Shown here piece after piece: positions 52,920 to 63,834 of a stretch of 64,000 nucleotides of DNA. Location: the NCBI GenBank assembly GCA_964019425.1, contig OZ025780.1, forward strand, positions 266,001 through 330,000. Reading direction: 5' to 3'. A program made the position numbers and the translations under genes. Below the pieces are notes generated by a model, which saw only the letters and a program-made list of their open reading frames with translations, was not told the DNA's origin and did no database searches. The stretch comes from Flectonema sp. DT1601. Its lineage: Eukaryota; Euglenozoa; Diplonemea; Diplonemida; Diplonemidae. Every line of letters starts with the position of its first letter. Position 1 is the stretch's first letter.

Positions 52920-55480
52920 CTAAAACACTTCGACATTATTATTCTTACCACTGACTGCCCAACTACCAGAAGGAGACACAGCAATCGTATGTACAGAATC
53001 ACATGGTGTGAATCGAGAAGCTCTCAGTTCTCCAGTCAGAGAATATGACAACACATAGGAATCGTCAACGCCGATAATAATTTCCGCTCTTACAAACTTA
53101 ACAGACTTCACTTTCCAGTCAGGGTTTGGCAATAATATTATCCTAACAACCTTTCCTGTTATTAACGATATCAAAGACAGGTAAGGAACGTCACCACCCA
53201 CAACTAACCAAAGTCCATCAGAGTCAACATCTATGCAAGTCACAGCTGTTTTATTATTTTTAATTAGCTTAAAGTTATGTAGAGTATTCCTCTGACCTGT
53301 ATACACAAAAAAAACAAGCGGAGAGAGCACAGGTGAAGGAGCTCAATCACTTGAGGGCGGATGAAGAGGACGTTGAGATGGCAGTTGTTATACAACGGGA
53401 AGTCGTATCGGGTGATAATCTCCACTTGAATATGATGCGTGAACCTGAAGGGGACTCGAAGGTAGTAATGGACGCTCAATTGACTGAGGGAGTGTATTAG
53501 GTCTTAGATGACAAAGGAGGCGTGCAAGTTTGCGTTTATTCAAGTGAAGTTCGAAAATGATGCCCAGACTGGAGCCGGAGTACTGGCCGGATAACATGGT
53601 GTTATCAGAGGCTACAAAGCTGGTGGGAGAGGAGTGTACCTCACAACCACGAAGGAAGCAAGAAGCAGAATGGCTGGGGTCGAGCTGGGTGCTGGGAATC
53701 GCTGACCTTGTTTAACGTTGTTCCCCCCTACGGATGAAGCGAAGGAAGTGCAGGTTGTGGTGAAGATGGGGTGAAGAGATCTGAGGAGGCTGTGGCTATC
53801 AGCACTGGGTAGGGAGGTCCTCCCAAAAGGAACGGATATCAGTGCAATGGTGAGAACGAGGGAGCTAGTTGTTCGGTTGGACAAGAGATGGTTGGAGTCA
53901 CAAATAACAGTCATGCTGCAGGTGAAGGAAACTCAGAGTCTGGGAAGGAGGGCATCTTTACCAAAGAAAGGGATCACCTGGATGAGAAGGCAGTGAAGGC
54001 ATCTGTTCTGCGGCTGCCGAAGGATGACACCCTCAGTTTGGCAAGGTACAAGGCAAATGAAGTTGAGGGAGGTCTTGGGTTAGTGCTCAACGAGTATGGC
54101 CTTGGTATAAGGGTTACCGGTTGGCATGAGAAGGCTGCGAGGGAGAAGTTGCACCTGAAAGAAAGACATACCACAGACGACTGTCGAGGTGTACGCTGCA
54201 GCCTTTTGTAAACCAGATGCTGCTCGTTTTGTTGCACTCGTTTTCTTCTCTAATTCCATGACGCAAGGGAGAATCTGGCTTCGCTCAGACAAGTCTGAAA
54301 TTGGAGTGAAGATTACTGTCCCGGCAGACGATGAGGTGATGAGTTGCGTTCCATCAGAAGTGATTCCTGTCACATTCGTATTGTGAAGACGAGAAGAGTT
54401 CACATGAGTAAGTTGATACGATTTAGATATTTTATATTCATGAACAGTTCCTTCAGAATCACCAGCGAATAATTTATCATCAATAACCTTAAGCGAAACG
54501 ATAACAGCATTCCCTTCCTTATCAGATTGAGTTTCAGAGACTGACGGGATTGCAGTAGTCGCATCTATTCTTCTTTTACTGAGAAGTCGATCTTTCTTAG
54601 TAGTTGGGGTATGCGGCTGAACTGGATTAGACTCCGACATCTCTGCAAGCCTCTCTTTAATAGTTTTCACGTTATACAAGAAGATTGATTGGCCTACTGC
54701 TGCTATTATGTGAGATTGATCAGATGTGACTGACAGGTCTGTGACAGCAGTCTTTGTTTTAAAGTAGTTTGCGGAGGTGCGGTCACATACATCGTAGACG
54801 GCAATAGACCCGTCATTGTCACCGAGGAATAGTAATTGTGAATCACTGTTTTCAATTAAAACTGAACAGTGAGAGGTTGGTGTTATTCCTAATCCTATCT
54901 CAAGAGACATTTCTATCACATCTTTGTCTTCTTCTTTTGAAGGAGCCTTCGAAACAACTGCATTGGGCTGGGCTGGTGAAGTCGGGGACACTGTCGGTTG
55001 CTGCACGCTATTCTGTTTCGGTGATGACGCATTTCGATCTCTCTCCCTTTCTCTATTGTACTCGTTGTTTAATGGTGGTTGTGGAGGACCACCGTGTTGA
55101 GATGTGTGGTAATTTCTACCTCCATGTCTTCCACTAGACTGAGGGGGACTTGACATGTTGTCTCTTCCAATTCGAGACGGACCCGAATAGGCACCTCCTC
55201 CTCCTCCTCCTGTTACCCCTCCCCTACTTGGGCCAGATCTTAAGTCTCTCGACTGATGGTGCTGAGCTGGGTGGTTTTGGTTTTGGTGTCCATGTTGACC
55301 TCCGTATGCTCCACCACTGTTACCACTACCTCCATGCGGCATTTGTCTTCCTCTGTTGTAGTCACCACCACTTCCACTTCCTCGATAGTCTCCTCCTCCT
55401 GATCCTCCTCCTCCACGGTAGTTGTCTCTTCCATAGTTACCATGACGCTGGTATCCTCCTCCTCCTCCTTGATTGCTCAT
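52920..55480 (-). CDS. RGG-rich, WD-like protein, two exons, 547 aa
   Basis: Exon 1 is 55480-54214 and exon 2 is 53296-52920. The 917-base intron is GT-AG (GTTTACAAAAG...TATACAG) and splits a Gly codon, joining AAS-G to QRNTLHNF in frame. Residues 1-150 are Gly/Arg/Ser-rich with RGG-type repeats (YRGGGGSGGGDYRGSGSGGD), typical of RNA-binding disordered tails. From about residue 195 onward, short beta-strand repeats such as LLFLGDNDGSIAVYDV, HIIAAVGQSIFLYNV and the C-terminal WAVSGKNNNVEVF indicate a WD40-like beta propeller. An RNA-associated scaffold is plausible; no orthologue is recognised. The start is the first Met after TTTCTACTTTCAG. The intron contains foreign coding sequence on the opposite strand. 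Confidence 0.75.
53309..54211 (+). mobile_element. Mobile-element-like coding remnant inside an intron, antisense
   Basis: Within the intron of the RGG/WD-like gene, the + strand carries protein-like stretches, including AERAQVKELNHLRADEEDV and, toward the right, LSLARYKANEVEGGLGLVL and TGWHEKAAREKLHLKERH. Codon use and acidic/basic patterning look protein-coding, and composition is more G-rich than the host gene. The family is not recognised. It appears old and broken. Confidence 0.4.
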
Positions 55481-56225
55481 TTTGTTACGATGTGCACTGA
55501 AAGTAGAAATTATAATTAGTTGATTGCACTCACATCTGATCTGGAATTGCAGTGAGGGTGATAGCGTTGGCGTTACACATTTCACATTATTTAGTGGGGC
55601 TTGTGTTAGAATCTGTAAAGAAATAAGAATGAAAGAAATCGTAAACGTAGTGATTGCTACCTACACAACCCTTCCCACGTACACTAAGAAAAAAAAAACC
55701 ACACCATGAACTCGACAGTGCAGCTCCCTGTGGTCACGAGGAGCCAGCACTGCCTGGGATGCCAGCTGATGTTTGAAAACTGTGCTCAGAGCACTAGCTA
55801 CGTTTTTGTTTTCTTAGTTTCTTTTTTTATTCATTCATCGAAGTCAGGGAAGTCAAACCCTCAGTAGAAGCTCACGGGATACCAGTCATTCGGTACCACA
55901 ACTGTGAGACTCTCACAGGAGAGAAGAGACGCAGACTCGATTACAAAAATAACTACACACACACAACACACACAATGATCATATAAATAGAAATCGGCTT
56001 AGTAGTCTTTCGAGGTTACGAAAGTTACACAAGACCTGGTGTACTATTCTTTCATTGAGTCGCCGCTGTACAACAACCTGGTTTTAGGCCCTGCATCACG
56101 GCTGGTTAAAAATAAATGATTTCGGAACGTTGGAAAAAGGGGAAAAAAGAATAATACTTGGGTAATAAGGTTTATGTTAAAAACCGTTTTATTTATTCAT
56201 TTTAATTGGTTCGTTTAATTCGTAT

Positions 56226-56257
<32 letters not shown>

Positions 56258-56551
56258 TATCAACTGTACTCGACTTTGCAGTTTCTAAGGTCACGAGAAC
56301 GATACGAAGCCTGGTTAGTACTAATCAAGTGGTTTAGTTGTTTGCAGTTATTCATGACAATATAATAAACGAGTGAAAGAATCGGAATAGAGAGAGGAGG
56401 GAGGGACACGGGGTGAATTGATCCCAAGCATAATCAAAAAAGAAGAAAACGCAAGGGACACACGGGCGATGAAAAAAAAGATAACACACCCACAACGCAT
56501 TTCCAATTCTAACCGCGGGTTACTTGTTTGATATCAACATAAACTCACTTT
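55481..56551 (-). other. 3' flank of the secreted-protein array, diverged spacer
   Basis: 55735-56345 resembles the spacers between array copies (GCCAGCTGATGTTTGAAA, ATCGAAGTCAGGGAAGTC, CGCCGCTGTACAACAACCTG), but with more differences and an (AAC)n run at 56230-56256. It contains the hairpin ACTGTGAGACTCTCACAGG near 55902. No separate gene. Confidence 0.6.
55497..55498 (-). promoter_or_regulatory. Candidate splice acceptor before RGG/WD-like gene
   Basis: TTATAATTTCTACTTTCAG on the - strand, 16 bases before the start codon. Confidence 0.5.
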
Positions 56552-57646
56552 CTAGATTTCAACAAGCTGCTGTACTACTGTCATACCCTCTGCATTCACA
56601 CTGTAGGCAACGTATGCGATTCGTCCACCAATTCCAAGTTCCCAGTGAGTTACTGGTCCGGATGCAATTACGTTCTTCTCAATCCACTTGTCAGACATTT
56701 CGAGGGAATACATACCAATAGTGATAATGTTTTCAACAGCATTCTCACAAGCTGCTACAACAATACCATTATCAGTCACACGAACATGTGTCTTTAAAAG
56801 GCGCTGTGAGATCTTGTGGATCGGCTTACCGAGTAGTTCCCATCTGTTGCTTCCTTCCGGCATGTAGTGAATCTCAAGCTCGTTGTTAGGACCGAAGGAA
56901 GATGCGAAAAGACCATACTTTTGGGAGTACGTGATGTCCATTGCAATTCCTGGGAAAGATCCACCCAAAGGTTCAAAGGTGTGGGCATCGCTGAAGATAG
57001 AAACGTATCCCCCGAGGACATAGGCACCAAAGAATGTGTTTGCGGTTTTCGCCCTGATCATCTTAACGTCGGTCACACGTTTTTCATCAGTTTGGGTGTC
57101 GACGTATGTCTGGTTACTAAAACCTGGTCCGGCTGGGTATCCAGCCCAGGCAGTGTGAAGGTACTTAATAATAACTAACTTGTTATCACTACCCGGGTAG
57201 CTAGGAGTATTACCTAACTCAGAAATCCAAAGCATGTACATGTCACCCTTCGCATCAATATCAAAACCAAACAACTGATTATGAAAGGCATATGATCCTC
57301 TGTAAGCTACAGCTCCATTCAGAACTGAACCAAACCTGTAGTGAATCTTAAGTCCAATGTACTTCACATTATTACGAACCTTAAGGATAAACTCATGGTA
57401 TCCCTGAGCAAACTGAGATACACGTTCTGCTTCCTTCACCCAACCTGTTCCATTCCAAGCCACAACAGGAATGTTAGTTCTACCATCTGAGATATTGTAA
57501 CCATAAGCAACACACGGAAAGTTGTCAAAATCGAAATCCATCGAAATCGCAGTGATTCTGCCATGTGAGGTGGTCTCTCCCATCTGAGTCCAACCACAGA
57601 TGAGTGCCGGTAACGTTATCAACAACGCGTTTAATAATCTCGTCAT
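56552..57646 (-). CDS. Secreted protein of unknown function, array copy 1, 364 aa
   Basis: Signal peptide MTRLLNALLITLPALICG, then a soluble protein with no membrane segment. It has repeated Gly/aromatic beta-rich stretches (FGFDIDAKGDMYMLW, GGSFPGIAMDITYSQKYG and VTHWELGIGGRIAYVAYSV), as in a beta-propeller, and sequons NIS, NGT and NQT. The family is not recognised. The start Met is the only one shared by all four copies; upstream in-frame Met codons lie before the acceptor and differ between copies. Copy 1 is the most downstream on the - strand and differs from copies 2 and 3 at about a dozen residues, for example Ala/Arg before YPAG and Ile instead of Val at the C-terminus. Confidence 0.8.
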   Translation of the reverse strand: MTRLLNALLITLPALICGWTQMGETTSHGRITAISMDFDFDNFPCVAYGYNISDGRTNIPVVAWNGTGWVKEAERVSQFAQGYHEFILKVRNNVKYIGLKIHYRFGSVLNGAVAYRGSYAFHNQLFGFDIDAKGDMYMLWISELGNTPSYPGSDNKLVIIKYLHTAWAGYPAGPGFSNQTYVDTQTDEKRVTDVKMIRAKTANTFFGAYVLGGYVSIFSDAHTFEPLGGSFPGIAMDITYSQKYGLFASSFGPNNELEIHYMPEGSNRWELLGKPIHKISQRLLKTHVRVTDNGIVVAACENAVENIITIGMYSLEMSDKWIEKNVIASGPVTHWELGIGGRIAYVAYSVNAEGMTVVQQLVEI

Positions 57647-58612
57647 TTGTTTTTGTTTTGTTTTTTTCACTGAATAAAAAGACAACGATAATCAACTGAT
57701 CCTTCCACCAGCAATGAAGAAGAACCAATCATCAGCTACTGGTATCACAAAAGGAGAGAATATTGGATAAATAAAAAAAAACGATACAGCGGCTATCGAA
57801 GTAACCTAATTTAGGTTTCCAGAGTACGTGGTCTGGAATGCCAGCTGATGTTTGAAAGCTGTGCTCAAGCACTAGCTACGTTTTTGTTTTCTGAGTCTTT
57901 TATTATTCATTTATCGAAGTCAGGGAAGTCAAAACTCTCTTGTGAGACTCTCACAAAGAGAGAAGAGATGCAGATAGACTTTGTAATCGATTATTAATAA
58001 AAAAACAACTACACAACACACACAATGATCATATAAATAGAAATCGGCTTAGTAGTCTTTCGAGGTACAAAAGTTACACAAGACCTGGTGTACTATTCTT
58101 TCATTGAGTCGCCGCTGTACAACAACCTGGTTTTAGGCCCTGCATCACGGCTGGTTAAAAATAAATGATTTCAGAATGTTGGAAAAAAGGGAAGAGGAGA
58201 CAACATACGATATTTTGATTGGACATAAAAAAAAAAAAAACTGAAAAGACAAAAGCTCCTTAAGAAATACCACAACAATAACTAAATCACAGTTTCGACT
58301 GTACTCGACTTTGCAGTTTCTAAGGTCACGAGAACGATACGAAGCCTGGTTAGTACTAATCAAGTGATTTAGTTGTTTGCTGCGGTGCTTCATTATTAAA
58401 AAGGTCAGCAACGGGAGAGATCAGAATATGATTACGGGAAGGGATGGAACATCAGTACAGGAGAATTGATCTCAAGTTATAACAAATAAAATAAAATAAA
58501 ATAAAATAACACAACACAGACAACAGTGAAAAAAGCACCCAATTCCATTTCAATTCTCCGATGCAGAGAGCTCGGGGGTCAGAGAAATGAGGGGAAAATG
58601 AAAATCCTCTTT
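57647..58612 (-). other. Array spacer 1-2
   Basis: Holds the 5' flank of copy 1 and the 3' flank of copy 2. Contains the hairpin CTCTTGTGAGACTCTCACAAAGAG near 57938 and an (AAAAT)n-type run near 58486. No gene. Confidence 0.6.
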
Positions 58613-59707
58613 TTATACCTCAACAAGCTGCTGTACTACTGTCATGCCCTTCGCACTCACACTGTAGGCAACGTATGCGATTCGTCCACCAATTCCAAGT
58701 TCCCAGTGAGTTACTGGTCCGGATGCAATTACGTTCTTCTCAATCCACTTGTCAGACATTTCGAGGGAATACATACCAATAGTGATAATGTTTTCAACAG
58801 CATTCTCACAAGCTGCTACAACAATACCATTATCAGTCACACGAACATGTGTCTTTAAAAGGCGCTGTGAGATCTTGTGGATCGGCTTACCGAGTAGTTC
58901 CCATCTGTTGCTTCCTTCCGGCATGTAGTGAATCTCAAGCTCGTTGTTAGGACCGAAGGAAGATGCGAAAAGACCATACTTTTGGGAGTACGTGATGTCC
59001 ATTGCAATTCCTGGGAAAGATCCACCCAAAGGTTCAAAGGTGTTGGCGTCGCTGAAGATAGAAACGTGTCCCCCGAGGACATAGGCACCAAAGAATGTGT
59101 TTGCGGTTTTCGCCCTGATTAGCTTAACGTCAGTCACACGTTTTTCATCAGTTTGGGTGTTGACGTATGTCTGGTTACTAAAACCTGGTCCGGCTGGGTA
59201 TCTAGCCCAGGCAGTGTGAAAGTACTTAATAATAACTAACTTGTTATCAGTGCCTGGGTAGCTAGGAGTATTACCTAACTCAGAAATCCAAAGCATGTAC
59301 ATGTCACCCTTCGCATCAATATCAAAACCAAACAACTGATTATGAAAGGCATATGATCCTCTGTAAGCTACAGCTCCATTCAGAACTGAACCAAACCTGT
59401 AGTGAATCTTAAGTCCAATGTACTTCACATTATTACGAACCTTAAGGATAAACTCATGGTATCCCTGAGCAAACTGAGATACACGTTCTGCTTCCTTCAC
59501 CCAACCTGTTCCATTCCAAGCCACAACAGGAATGTTAGTTCTACCATCTGAGATATTGTAACCGTAAGCAACACACGGAAAGTTGTCAAAATCGAAATCC
59601 ATCGAAATCGCAGTGATTCTGTCATGTGAGGTGGTCTCTCCCATCTGAGTCCAACCACAGATGAGTGCCGGTAACGTTATCAACAACGCGTTTAATAATC
59701 TCGTCAT
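58613..59707 (-). CDS. Secreted protein of unknown function, array copy 2, 364 aa
   Basis: Protein identical to copy 3. Same signal peptide and beta-rich body as copy 1. An upstream in-frame extension (starting MVLLHCWWKD) is rejected because it spans the acceptor site and is not conserved in copies 1 and 4. Confidence 0.8.
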   Translation of the reverse strand: MTRLLNALLITLPALICGWTQMGETTSHDRITAISMDFDFDNFPCVAYGYNISDGRTNIPVVAWNGTGWVKEAERVSQFAQGYHEFILKVRNNVKYIGLKIHYRFGSVLNGAVAYRGSYAFHNQLFGFDIDAKGDMYMLWISELGNTPSYPGTDNKLVIIKYFHTAWARYPAGPGFSNQTYVNTQTDEKRVTDVKLIRAKTANTFFGAYVLGGHVSIFSDANTFEPLGGSFPGIAMDITYSQKYGLFASSFGPNNELEIHYMPEGSNRWELLGKPIHKISQRLLKTHVRVTDNGIVVAACENAVENIITIGMYSLEMSDKWIEKNVIASGPVTHWELGIGGRIAYVAYSVSAKGMTVVQQLVEV

Positions 59708-60682
59708 TTGTTGTCTTTTTTCACTGAATAAAAAGATAACGATAATCAACTGATCCTTCCACCAGCAATGAAGAAGAACCAATCATCAGCTACTGGTATC
59801 ACAAAAGGAGAGAATATTGGATAAATAAAAAAAAACGATACAGCGGCTATCGAAGTAACCTAATTTAGGTTTCCAGAGTACGTGGTCTGGAATGCCAGCT
59901 GATGTTTGAAAGCTGTGCTCAAGCACTAGCTACGTTTTTGTTTTCTGAGTCTTTTATTATTCATTTATCGAAGTCAGGGAAGTCAAAACTCTCTTGTGAG
60001 ACTCTCACAAAGAGAGAAGAGATGCAGATAGACTTTGTAATCGATTATTAATAAAAAAACAACTACACAACACACACAATGATCATATAAATAGAAATCG
60101 GCTTAGTAGTCTTTCGAGGTTACGAAAGTTACACAAGACCTGGTGTACTATTCTTTCATTGAGTCGCCGCTGTACAACAACCTGGTTTTAGGCCCTGCAT
60201 CACGGCTGGTTAAAAATAAATGATTTCGGAATGTTGGAAAAAAGGGAAGAGGAGACAACATACGATATTTTGATTGGACATAAAAAAAAAAAAAAAAAAG
60301 AAAAACTGAAAAGACAAAAGCTCCTTAAGAAATACCACAACAATAACTAAATCACAGTTTCGACTGTACTCGACTTTGCAGTTTCTAAGGTCACGAGAAC
60401 GATACGAAGCCTGGTTAGTACTAATCAAGTGGTTTAGTTGTTTGCTGCGGTGCTTCATTATTAAAAAGGTCAGCAACGGGAGAGATCAGAATATGATTAC
60501 GGGAAGGGATGGAACATCAGTACAGGAGAATTGATCTCAAGTTATAACAAATAAAATAAAATAAAATAAAATAAAATAACACAACACAGACAACAGTGAA
60601 AAAAGCACCCAATTCCATTTCAATTCTCCGATGCAGAGAGCTCGGGGGTCAGAGAAATGAGGGGAAAATGAAAATCCTCTTT
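59708..60682 (-). other. Array spacer 2-3
   Basis: Same elements as spacer 1-2, including the GTGAGACTCTCAC hairpin near 59995. Differs in the length of the A-run at 60282-60299 and the AATAA repeat count. No gene. Confidence 0.6.
59724..59725 (-). promoter_or_regulatory. Candidate splice acceptor in array (copy 2 shown)
   Basis: TATCTTTTTATTCAG, 16 bases before the start. The same site is present upstream of all four copies, with a variable stretch between it and the ATG. Confidence 0.5.
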
Positions 60683-61777
60683 TTATACCTCAACAAGCTG
60701 CTGTACTACTGTCATGCCCTTCGCACTCACACTGTAGGCAACGTATGCGATTCGTCCACCAATTCCAAGTTCCCAGTGAGTTACTGGTCCGGATGCAATT
60801 ACGTTCTTCTCAATCCACTTGTCAGACATTTCGAGGGAATACATACCAATAGTGATAATGTTTTCAACAGCATTCTCACAAGCTGCTACAACAATACCAT
60901 TATCAGTCACACGAACATGCGTCTTTAAAAGGCGCTGTGAGATCTTGTGGATCGGCTTACCGAGTAGTTCCCATCTGTTGCTTCCTTCCGGCATGTAGTG
61001 AATCTCAAGCTCGTTGTTAGGACCGAAGGAAGATGCGAAAAGACCATACTTTTGGGAGTACGTGATGTCCATTGCAATTCCTGGGAAAGATCCACCCAAA
61101 GGTTCAAAGGTGTTAGCGTCGCTGAAGATAGAAACGTGTCCCCCGAGGACATAGGCACCAAAGAATGTGTTTGCGGTTTTCGCCCTGATTAGCTTAACGT
61201 CAGTCACACGTTTTTCATCAGTTTGGGTGTTGACGTATGTCTGGTTACTAAAACCTGGTCCGGCTGGGTATCTAGCCCAGGCAGTGTGAAAGTACTTAAT
61301 AATAACTAACTTGTTATCAGTGCCTGGGTAGCTAGGAGTATTACCTAACTCAGAAATCCAAAGCATGTACATGTCACCCTTCGCATCAATATCAAAACCA
61401 AACAACTGATTATGAAAGGCATATGATCCTCTGTAAGCTACAGCTCCATTCAGAACTGAACCAAACCTGTAGTGAATCTTAAGTCCAATGTACTTCACAT
61501 TATTACGAACCTTAAGGATAAACTCATGGTATCCCTGAGCAAACTGAGATACACGTTCTGCTTCCTTCACCCAACCTGTTCCATTCCAAGCCACAACAGG
61601 AATGTTAGTTCTACCATCTGAGATATTGTAACCATAAGCAACACACGGAAAGTTGTCAAAATCGAAATCCATCGAAATCGCAGTGATTCTGTCATGTGAG
61701 GTGGTCTCTCCCATCTGAGTCCAACCACAGATGAGTGCCGGTAACGTTATCAACAACGCGTTTAATAATCTCGTCAT
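60683..61777 (-). CDS. Secreted protein of unknown function, array copy 3, 364 aa
   Basis: Protein identical to copy 2, with only a few silent DNA differences noticed (for example GTGTTAGCG versus GTGTTGGCG near 61111). Secreted, beta-rich, unknown family. Confidence 0.8.
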   Translation of the reverse strand: MTRLLNALLITLPALICGWTQMGETTSHDRITAISMDFDFDNFPCVAYGYNISDGRTNIPVVAWNGTGWVKEAERVSQFAQGYHEFILKVRNNVKYIGLKIHYRFGSVLNGAVAYRGSYAFHNQLFGFDIDAKGDMYMLWISELGNTPSYPGTDNKLVIIKYFHTAWARYPAGPGFSNQTYVNTQTDEKRVTDVKLIRAKTANTFFGAYVLGGHVSIFSDANTFEPLGGSFPGIAMDITYSQKYGLFASSFGPNNELEIHYMPEGSNRWELLGKPIHKISQRLLKTHVRVTDNGIVVAACENAVENIITIGMYSLEMSDKWIEKNVIASGPVTHWELGIGGRIAYVAYSVSAKGMTVVQQLVEV

Positions 61778-62739
61778 TTGTTGTCTTTTTTCACTGAATA
61801 AAAAGATAACGATAATCAACTGATCCTTCCACCAGCAATGAAGAAGAACCAATCATCAGCTACTGGTATCACAAAAGGAGAGAATATTGGATAAATAAAA
61901 AAAAACGATACAGCGGCTATCGAAGTAACCTAATTTAGGTTTCCAGAGTACGTGGTCTGGAATGCCAGCTGATGTTTGAAAGCTGTGCTCAAGCACTAGC
62001 TACGTTTTTGTTTTCTGAGTCTCTTTTTTTATTCATTTATCGAAGTCAGGGAAGTCAAAACTCTCTTGTGAGACTCTCACAAAGAGAGAAGAGATGCAGA
62101 TAGACTTTGTAATCGATTATTAATAAAAAAACAACTACACAACACACACAATGATCATATAAATAGGAATCGGCTTAGTAGTCTTTCGAGGTTACAAAAG
62201 TTACACAAGACCTGGTGTACTATTCTTTCATTGAGTCGCCGCTGTACAACAACCTGGTTTTAGGCCCTGCATCACGGCTGGTTAAAAATAAATGATTTCG
62301 GAATGTTGGAAAAAAGGGAAGAGGAGACAACATACGATATTTTGATTGGACATAAAAAAAAAAAAAAAAAAGAAAAACTGAAAAGACAAAAGCTCCTTAA
62401 GAAATACCACAACAATAACTAAATCACAGTTTCGACTGTACTCGACTTTGCAGTTTCTAAGGTCACGAGAACGATACGAAGCCTGGTTAGTACTAATCAA
62501 GTGATTTAGTTGTTTGCTGCGGTGCTTCATTATTAAAAAGGTCAGCAACGGGAGAGATCAGAATATGATTACGGGAAGGGATGGAACATCAGTACAGGAG
62601 AATTGATTTCAAGTTATAACAAATAAAATAAAATAACACAACACAGACAACAGTGAAAAAAGCACCCAATTCCATTTCAATTCTCCGATGCAGAGAGCTC
62701 GGGGGTCAGAGAAATGAGGGGAAAATGAAAATCCTCTTT
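61778..62739 (-). other. Array spacer 3-4
   Basis: As the other spacers, with the fewest AATAA repeats (near 62620-62636) and a longer T-run near 62023. No gene. Confidence 0.6.
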
Positions 62740-63834
62740 TTATACCTCAACAAGCTGCTGTACTACTGTCATGCCCTTCGCACTCACACTGTAGGCAACG
62801 TATGCGATTCGTCCACCAATTCCAAGTTCCCAGTGAGTTACTGGTCCGGATGCAATTACGTTCTTCTCAATCCACTTGTCAGACATTTCGAGGGAATACA
62901 TACCAATAGTGATAATGTTTTCAACAGCATTCTCACAAGCTGCTACAACAATACCATTATCAGTCACACGAACATGTGTCTTTAAAAGGCGCTGTGAGAT
63001 CTTGTGGATCGGCTTACCGAGTAGTTCCCATCTGTTGCTTCCTTCCGGCATGTAGTGAATCTCAAGCTCGTTGTTAGGACCGAAGGAAGATGCGAAAAGA
63101 CCATACTTTTGGGAGTACGTGATGTCCATTGCAATTCCTGGGAAAGATCCACCCAAAGGTTCAAAGGTGTTGGCGTCGCTGAAGATAGAAACGTGTCCCC
63201 CGAGGACATAGGCACCAAAGAATGTGCCCGACTGCTTTCCTCTGATTAGCTTAACGTCAGTCACACGTTTTTCATCAGTTTGGGTGTTGACGTGAATCTG
63301 GTCAGTAAAATGGTTTTCAGCTGGGTACTTGGTCCAACCAGACTCTGGGTATGTAATAACAACCAGCTTGTTGTCAGTACCTGGGTAGCTAGGAGAAGTA
63401 GCCATCTCAGAAATCCAAAGCATGAACATGTTGCCATTGGCATCAATATCAAAACCAAACAACTGATTATGAAAGGCATATGATCCTCTGTAAGCTACAG
63501 CTCCATTCAGAACTGAACCAAACCTGTAGTGAATCTTAAGTCCAATGTACTTCACATTATTACGAACCTTAAGGATAAACTCATGGTATCCCTGAGCAAA
63601 CTGAGATACACGTTCTGCTTCCTTCACCCAACCTGTTCCATTCCAAGCCACAACAGGAATGTTAGTTCTACCATCTGAGATATTGTAACCATAAGCAACA
63701 CACGGAAAGTTGTCAAAATCGAAATCCATCGAAATCGCAGTGATTCTGTCATGTGCGGTAGTCTTTCCCATCTGAGTCCAACCACAGATGAGTGCCGGTA
63801 ACGTTATCAACAACGCGCTTAATAATCTCGTCAT
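62740..63834 (-). CDS. Secreted protein of unknown function, array copy 4, with divergent cassette
   Basis: 364 aa, the most upstream copy. Outside residues about 147-214 it is nearly identical to copies 2 and 3. Inside that block it differs at roughly a third of positions (for example SEMATSPSYPG versus SELGNTPSYPG, and KYPAENHFTDQIHV versus RYPAGPGFSNQTYV), losing one N-glycosylation sequon. The abrupt edges at about 63226 and 63455 look like a conversion tract or recombination with a more distant relative. The gene is intact, with the same signal peptide (MTRLLSALL). Confidence 0.82.
   Translation of the reverse strand: MTRLLSALLITLPALICGWTQMGKTTAHDRITAISMDFDFDNFPCVAYGYNISDGRTNIPVVAWNGTGWVKEAERVSQFAQGYHEFILKVRNNVKYIGLKIHYRFGSVLNGAVAYRGSYAFHNQLFGFDIDANGNMFMLWISEMATSPSYPGTDNKLVVITYPESGWTKYPAENHFTDQIHVNTQTDEKRVTDVKLIRGKQSGTFFGAYVLGGHVSIFSDANTFEPLGGSFPGIAMDITYSQKYGLFASSFGPNNELEIHYMPEGSNRWELLGKPIHKISQRLLKTHVRVTDNGIVVAACENAVENIITIGMYSLEMSDKWIEKNVIASGPVTHWELGIGGRIAYVAYSVSAKGMTVVQQLVEV

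Noticed and set aside
54080-54213. C-terminal continuation of the RGG/WD-like frame past 54214
   Set aside because: It runs into the intron. Using the GT donor at 54213 and acceptor at 53297 restores a frame encoding further WD-like strands.
59708-59782. Longer N-terminus of array copies 2 and 3 (MVLLHCWWKD...)
   Set aside because: It would cross the conserved acceptor, place charged residues before the signal peptide, and is not shared by copies 1 and 4.
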